Shown: piece after piece, positions 61,354-64,000 of the stretch | Layout: each line of letters begins with the position of its first letter | Numbering within the stretch: the first letter of the stretch is position 1 | Source: Sulfurimonas sp. | GTDB lineage: Bacteria > Campylobacterota > Campylobacteria > Campylobacterales > Sulfurimonadaceae | Direction: 5' to 3' | Length of the DNA: 64,000 nucleotides | Assembly (NCBI GenBank): GCA_013791885.1 | Contig: VMSZ01000068.1 | Location: forward strand, 1-64,000 | Position numbers and translations under genes: made by a program | The notes under the pieces: generated by a model | What the model saw: the letters and a program-made list of their open reading frames with translations, nothing else | Databases searched by the model: none | Told to the model about the DNA's origin: nothing

Positions 61354-62915
61354 ATTTTACTCTTTGAATGAAGATTTGTCTCAAACTCTTGAATAAAAAC
61401 TCTGTTTCCTATCACAAGCAGATAATCGCCCTCTTCTAAAAATATATCATCAAGAGGATTAAAATAAAAATGTCCACTCTCTTTTTTATAAATACCGAGA
61501 ATAACAACTCGATAGCGTTTATTATCAAGTTCTCCGATAGAGCTGCAGTTGACCAAAATTCTTTCTGTAATTATTATCTCATCAATATTGATGCTTGACT
61601 GCTCGTTTCTAAGCTCATGTATTGCTTCAAACGCAACCGGCTGGCCTACTAGCTCTTTTGTTATCATGCCGACAAGTTCTTGAGGATAAATAACCTCGTT
61701 AATTCCGGCATATATAAGCTTCTTACGGTTCGTTTCATTCATAAGTAAAGACAAAATAAAAATTTCTTTATTTATTGAGCGTACCGTCAGTGCTGTATAT
61801 ACATTTTCAACATCATCATTTCTTAAACACAAAATAGCCGCGACCTGAGTACTTATATCCATATTGAGTTTATGATAACTCTCTATACTGCCCGGATTAT
61901 AGTGAAGTGCGGTAAAGCCGTCTTTTTTAGCATTTTCTACACGAGAGTACTCTTCATCGAGAACAATAATATCTTTATGTTGATTTCTGAGCAGCATAGC
62001 TACTTCTCTTGCAACATCTTCATATCCGCATATAAGATAAAATTTCTTGATATTAGAAATATCTTCGATTGTTTTCATCTCCCTGATTTCATCGAGTTTT
62101 TCTGTAAACGCAGAAACAAACAATGAAGTTGTAAACGCAAGCACAGCAATTCCTGCCGTAATTACTAACATTGCCACAAATCTGCCCTCGTCAGTTATAG
62201 GAGTAATATCTCCATAACCAACAGTAGAAATTGTCACAACAGACCAGTAAATAGCCTCATAGAGAGTGTTTATGGGTGAGTCTGGGTTGTTCGCTTCCAT
62301 CACATAAATAAGTACGGAGGAGACAAAAATAACTATGGAAGAGAACATGGCAAGCGTTAAAAATTCAAACTTTTTCGTAGCTAAAACAGAAGCAAGGGTT
62401 TGAAAGCTTTTCGTGTATCTAAAGAGTTTGAAAACGCGAAAAAGAATAAAAATACGAAGCAGTCTAAGTTCATGAAAGAATGGTAATACAGCCAATAAAT
62501 CTATAATAGCCCGTAAGGAAAAAATATATGAAAACTTTGTTGCAGCTACATTTCTCAGAGCTTTATAGAGATTAAAATCTCTGCCGATAAAAGAGTCATA
62601 TTCATATCTGTTTATTATAATTTTAGAAACGCTGCTGTTTACCCATAATCTTAAAAGATACTCTATAAGAAAAATAAGTGAAATAATGTAGCTGTTAAAG
62701 TAGATTAGGCTCTCATCAAGATCATGCTTTACTTCTCCAATTAAAATGGCAATACTTGCAAAAATAAGCATTATCATCGTAATGTCAAAGTATTTTTTAT
62801 ACTTGTAGCTGTCTTCTTCTAAAAGATTATAAAAAAAACGCTTTTGCTTCTGATAGCTCTTAGATCCGTCTATGGAATAAGAAGCATCAATGACTAAGCG
62901 TTTTAGAAAATTCAT
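61350..62915 (-). CDS. Voltage-gated-type potassium channel with C-terminal RCK domain
   Basis: A 521-residue inner-membrane channel. Six helices occupy about residues 40-260, including an S4-like basic segment (RLLRIFILFRVFKLFRY near 150-166) and the selectivity filter TVGYGD in TISTVGYGDITPI near 230. The C-terminal region (about 285-515) has one RCK module with a degenerate loop (CGYEDVA) followed by TrkA-C-like sequence. K+ selectivity is supported by the filter. It starts immediately after the gatB stop, so it is the second gene in a gatB-channel-RCK-gpsA operon. Confidence 0.9.
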   Translation of the reverse strand: MNFLKRLVIDASYSIDGSKSYQKQKRFFYNLLEEDSYKYKKYFDITMIMLIFASIAILIGEVKHDLDESLIYFNSYIISLIFLIEYLLRLWVNSSVSKIIINRYEYDSFIGRDFNLYKALRNVAATKFSYIFSLRAIIDLLAVLPFFHELRLLRIFILFRVFKLFRYTKSFQTLASVLATKKFEFLTLAMFSSIVIFVSSVLIYVMEANNPDSPINTLYEAIYWSVVTISTVGYGDITPITDEGRFVAMLVITAGIAVLAFTTSLFVSAFTEKLDEIREMKTIEDISNIKKFYLICGYEDVAREVAMLLRNQHKDIIVLDEEYSRVENAKKDGFTALHYNPGSIESYHKLNMDISTQVAAILCLRNDDVENVYTALTVRSINKEIFILSLLMNETNRKKLIYAGINEVIYPQELVGMITKELVGQPVAFEAIHELRNEQSSINIDEIIITERILVNCSSIGELDNKRYRVVILGIYKKESGHFYFNPLDDIFLEEGDYLLVIGNRVFIQEFETNLHSKSKI

Positions 62916-64000
62916 TTACCCTAGTTTCACTTTAAGGATGTCATTAACAGCTTGCGGATTAGCGCTGCCTTTACTCTCTTTCATGACCTGCCCGACAAAG
63001 AAACCAAAAAGTTTATCTTTTCCGCCTTTGTATTCTGCCACCTTGTCACCGTTTGCTGCGATGATTGCGTCACAGATTGTCTCAAGTGCACCGGTATCAC
63101 TCACCTGTTTCAAACCAAGTGCATCAATTACACCATCAACATCAAGATTCTCTTCCATCAGTCTGTCTAAGACCTCTTTAGCAGCTTTTCCACTAATAGT
63201 ACCGTCTTCAATACGTTTGACTAAATGTCCAAGTTTCTTAGCATCTACATGAGAATTTGTAATATTCACTTCTCCCTTAAGACGCCCTTGAAGTTCTACC
63301 GTCAGCCAAGTAGTCGCGTTTTTGGCAGAAATTCCCTCTTGCATCATTGCTTCAAAGAAATGCGCCATTTCAACCGATGAAGTTATAACACTTGCGTTAT
63401 ACTCGTTCATTCCGTACTCTTGGACAAATCTGGATTTTTTCTCATCTGGAAGTTCCGGAATTTTAGAATAGACAGAGATCATCTCGTCTGTTACAACTGC
63501 TTTAAGAAGATCAGGTTCTGGAAAATATCTGTAATCAGCCGCTTCTTCTTTTCCGCGCATAGAACGGGTTTCTTGTTTTGTCTGGTCAAAAAGTCTTGTC
63601 TCTTGGCAAATTTCGCTCTCATAAACGCCGTCTTCCCAAGCCTCTATCTGACGGGCAACTTCAAGTTCAATTGCTTTTTCAATAAATTTAAAAGAGTTAA
63701 TATTCTTGATTTCAACACGAGTATAAAGTTTTTCATCGCCTTTTGGGCGGATAGAGACATTGACGTCTACACGAAAACTCCCTTCTTGCATATTCGCATC
63801 GCCTATATCTAGGTAACGAATGATTGAGTGAAGCTTTTTAAGATACAAAATTACCTCTTCGGAACTTCTCATGTCCGGTTCAGAAACTATCTCAAGCAGA
63901 GGTGTTCCAGCACGATTTAAATCAACTTTGGAGATATCACCCTCATGAATGTTTTTTCCAGCATCTGCTTCAATATGTGCACGGTTAATTCTGATGATTT
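62916..64000 (-). CDS. gatB: Aspartyl/glutamyl-tRNA amidotransferase subunit B (3' part)
   Basis: The 5' end lies beyond the window; about 360 of the usual about 475 residues are visible. The frame stays open to base 64000 and continues the family sequence ([17 protein letters not shown]), so an internal ATG at 63872 is not the real start. GatB is the kinase/tRNA-binding subunit of the GatCAB complex that converts Glu-tRNA-Gln and Asp-tRNA-Asn. Visible motifs include [16 protein letters not shown] and YRYFPEPDL, and the C-terminal GatB/YqeY helical domain ends DILKVKLG. Confidence 0.95.
   Translation of the reverse strand, partial: IIRINRAHIEADAGKNIHEGDISKVDLNRAGTPLLEIVSEPDMRSSEEVILYLKKLHSIIRYLDIGDANMQEGSFRVDVNVSIRPKGDEKLYTRVEIKNINSFKFIEKAIELEVARQIEAWEDGVYESEICQETRLFDQTKQETRSMRGKEEAADYRYFPEPDLLKAVVTDEMISVYSKIPELPDEKKSRFVQEYGMNEYNASVITSSVEMAHFFEAMMQEGISAKNATTWLTVELQGRLKGEVNITNSHVDAKKLGHLVKRIEDGTISGKAAKEVLDRLMEENLDVDGVIDALGLKQVSDTGALETICDAIIAANGDKVAEYKGGKDKLFGFFVGQVMKESKGSANPQAVNDILKVKLG

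Noticed and set aside
62916..63872. Short version of gatB starting at an internal ATG
   Set aside because: Translation upstream of this ATG continues the GatB family sequence to the window edge, so the gene is truncated by the window and not by nature.

Overview
The window looks like chromosome from a Campylobacterota (former Epsilonproteobacteria) species, most likely Sulfurimonas or a close relative. The DNA is AT-rich. The gene blocks fur-lysS-glyA-DUF1882-SPOR-aroE, SurA/PpiD-like-ftsA-ftsZ and gatB...gpsA match the order I recall from Campylobacter jejuni and its relatives. Class II DAHP synthase, MltA, OMPLA and DUF1882 proteins fit the same group. Genes are packed tightly, often with 1-11 base overlaps, and TTG and GTG starts are common. 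I see no rRNA, tRNA, CRISPR array, insertion sequence or prophage. Once the small genes missed by a 60-residue cutoff are added, no stretch over 300 bases lacks a gene.

Layout. 1-7 kb: small membrane proteins, a polysaccharide flippase, HtpG, a KefB-type antiporter and a SnoaL-like protein. 7-10.5 kb: a four-gene minus-strand operon holding a retropepsin-like RimB-type protease, a RimK-type ATP-grasp ligase, an aspartoacylase-type hydrolase and an M42-like metallopeptidase. 10.6-18.4 kb: MgtE, a ChaA-like cation/proton antiporter, a beta-CASP nuclease, an ABC-F ATPase and DAHP synthase. 18.6-27 kb: a plus-strand block with a diguanylate cyclase, CvpA, Fur, LysS, GlyA, DUF1882, a SPOR protein, TrpE and AroE. 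27-35 kb: a P2-type cation ATPase divergent from a complete, translationally coupled hoxEFUYH plus protease operon, encoding a bidirectional NAD-linked [NiFe]-hydrogenase. 35-38 kb: a large lipoprotein with 17 DUF285 repeats and a tiny secreted peptide between two terminators. 38-45.6 kb: OMPLA, RecR, MltA, DnaJ, a solute symporter with a 58-residue partner and a zinc-less class II aldolase homologue, then BioA. 45.8-50 kb: the division genes and a free J-domain protein. 50-54 kb: a minus-strand operon with a NosL-like protein, an FtsX-type ABC transporter and a CxxC membrane protein. 54-64 kb: DUF4149, PrmC, Ste24-type protease, a Dabb protein, a DASS transporter, an LRR-kinase fusion, GpsA, an RCK protein, a potassium channel and the 3' part of gatB.

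How the parts fit. The core content is housekeeping: aromatic amino acids, translation, division and cell wall. The accessory content suggests a free-living chemolithotroph that handles H2, NAD(H), K+/Mg2+/Ca2+ and periplasmic metals. The most unusual signals are a strongly over-represented heptamer (AAACGCA, either strand, all reading frames) through the whole window, the RimK cassette, the aldolase-fold pseudoenzyme beside a symporter, the NosL/ABC/CxxC operon, the LRR-kinase, and three well-supported genes of 44-58 codons.
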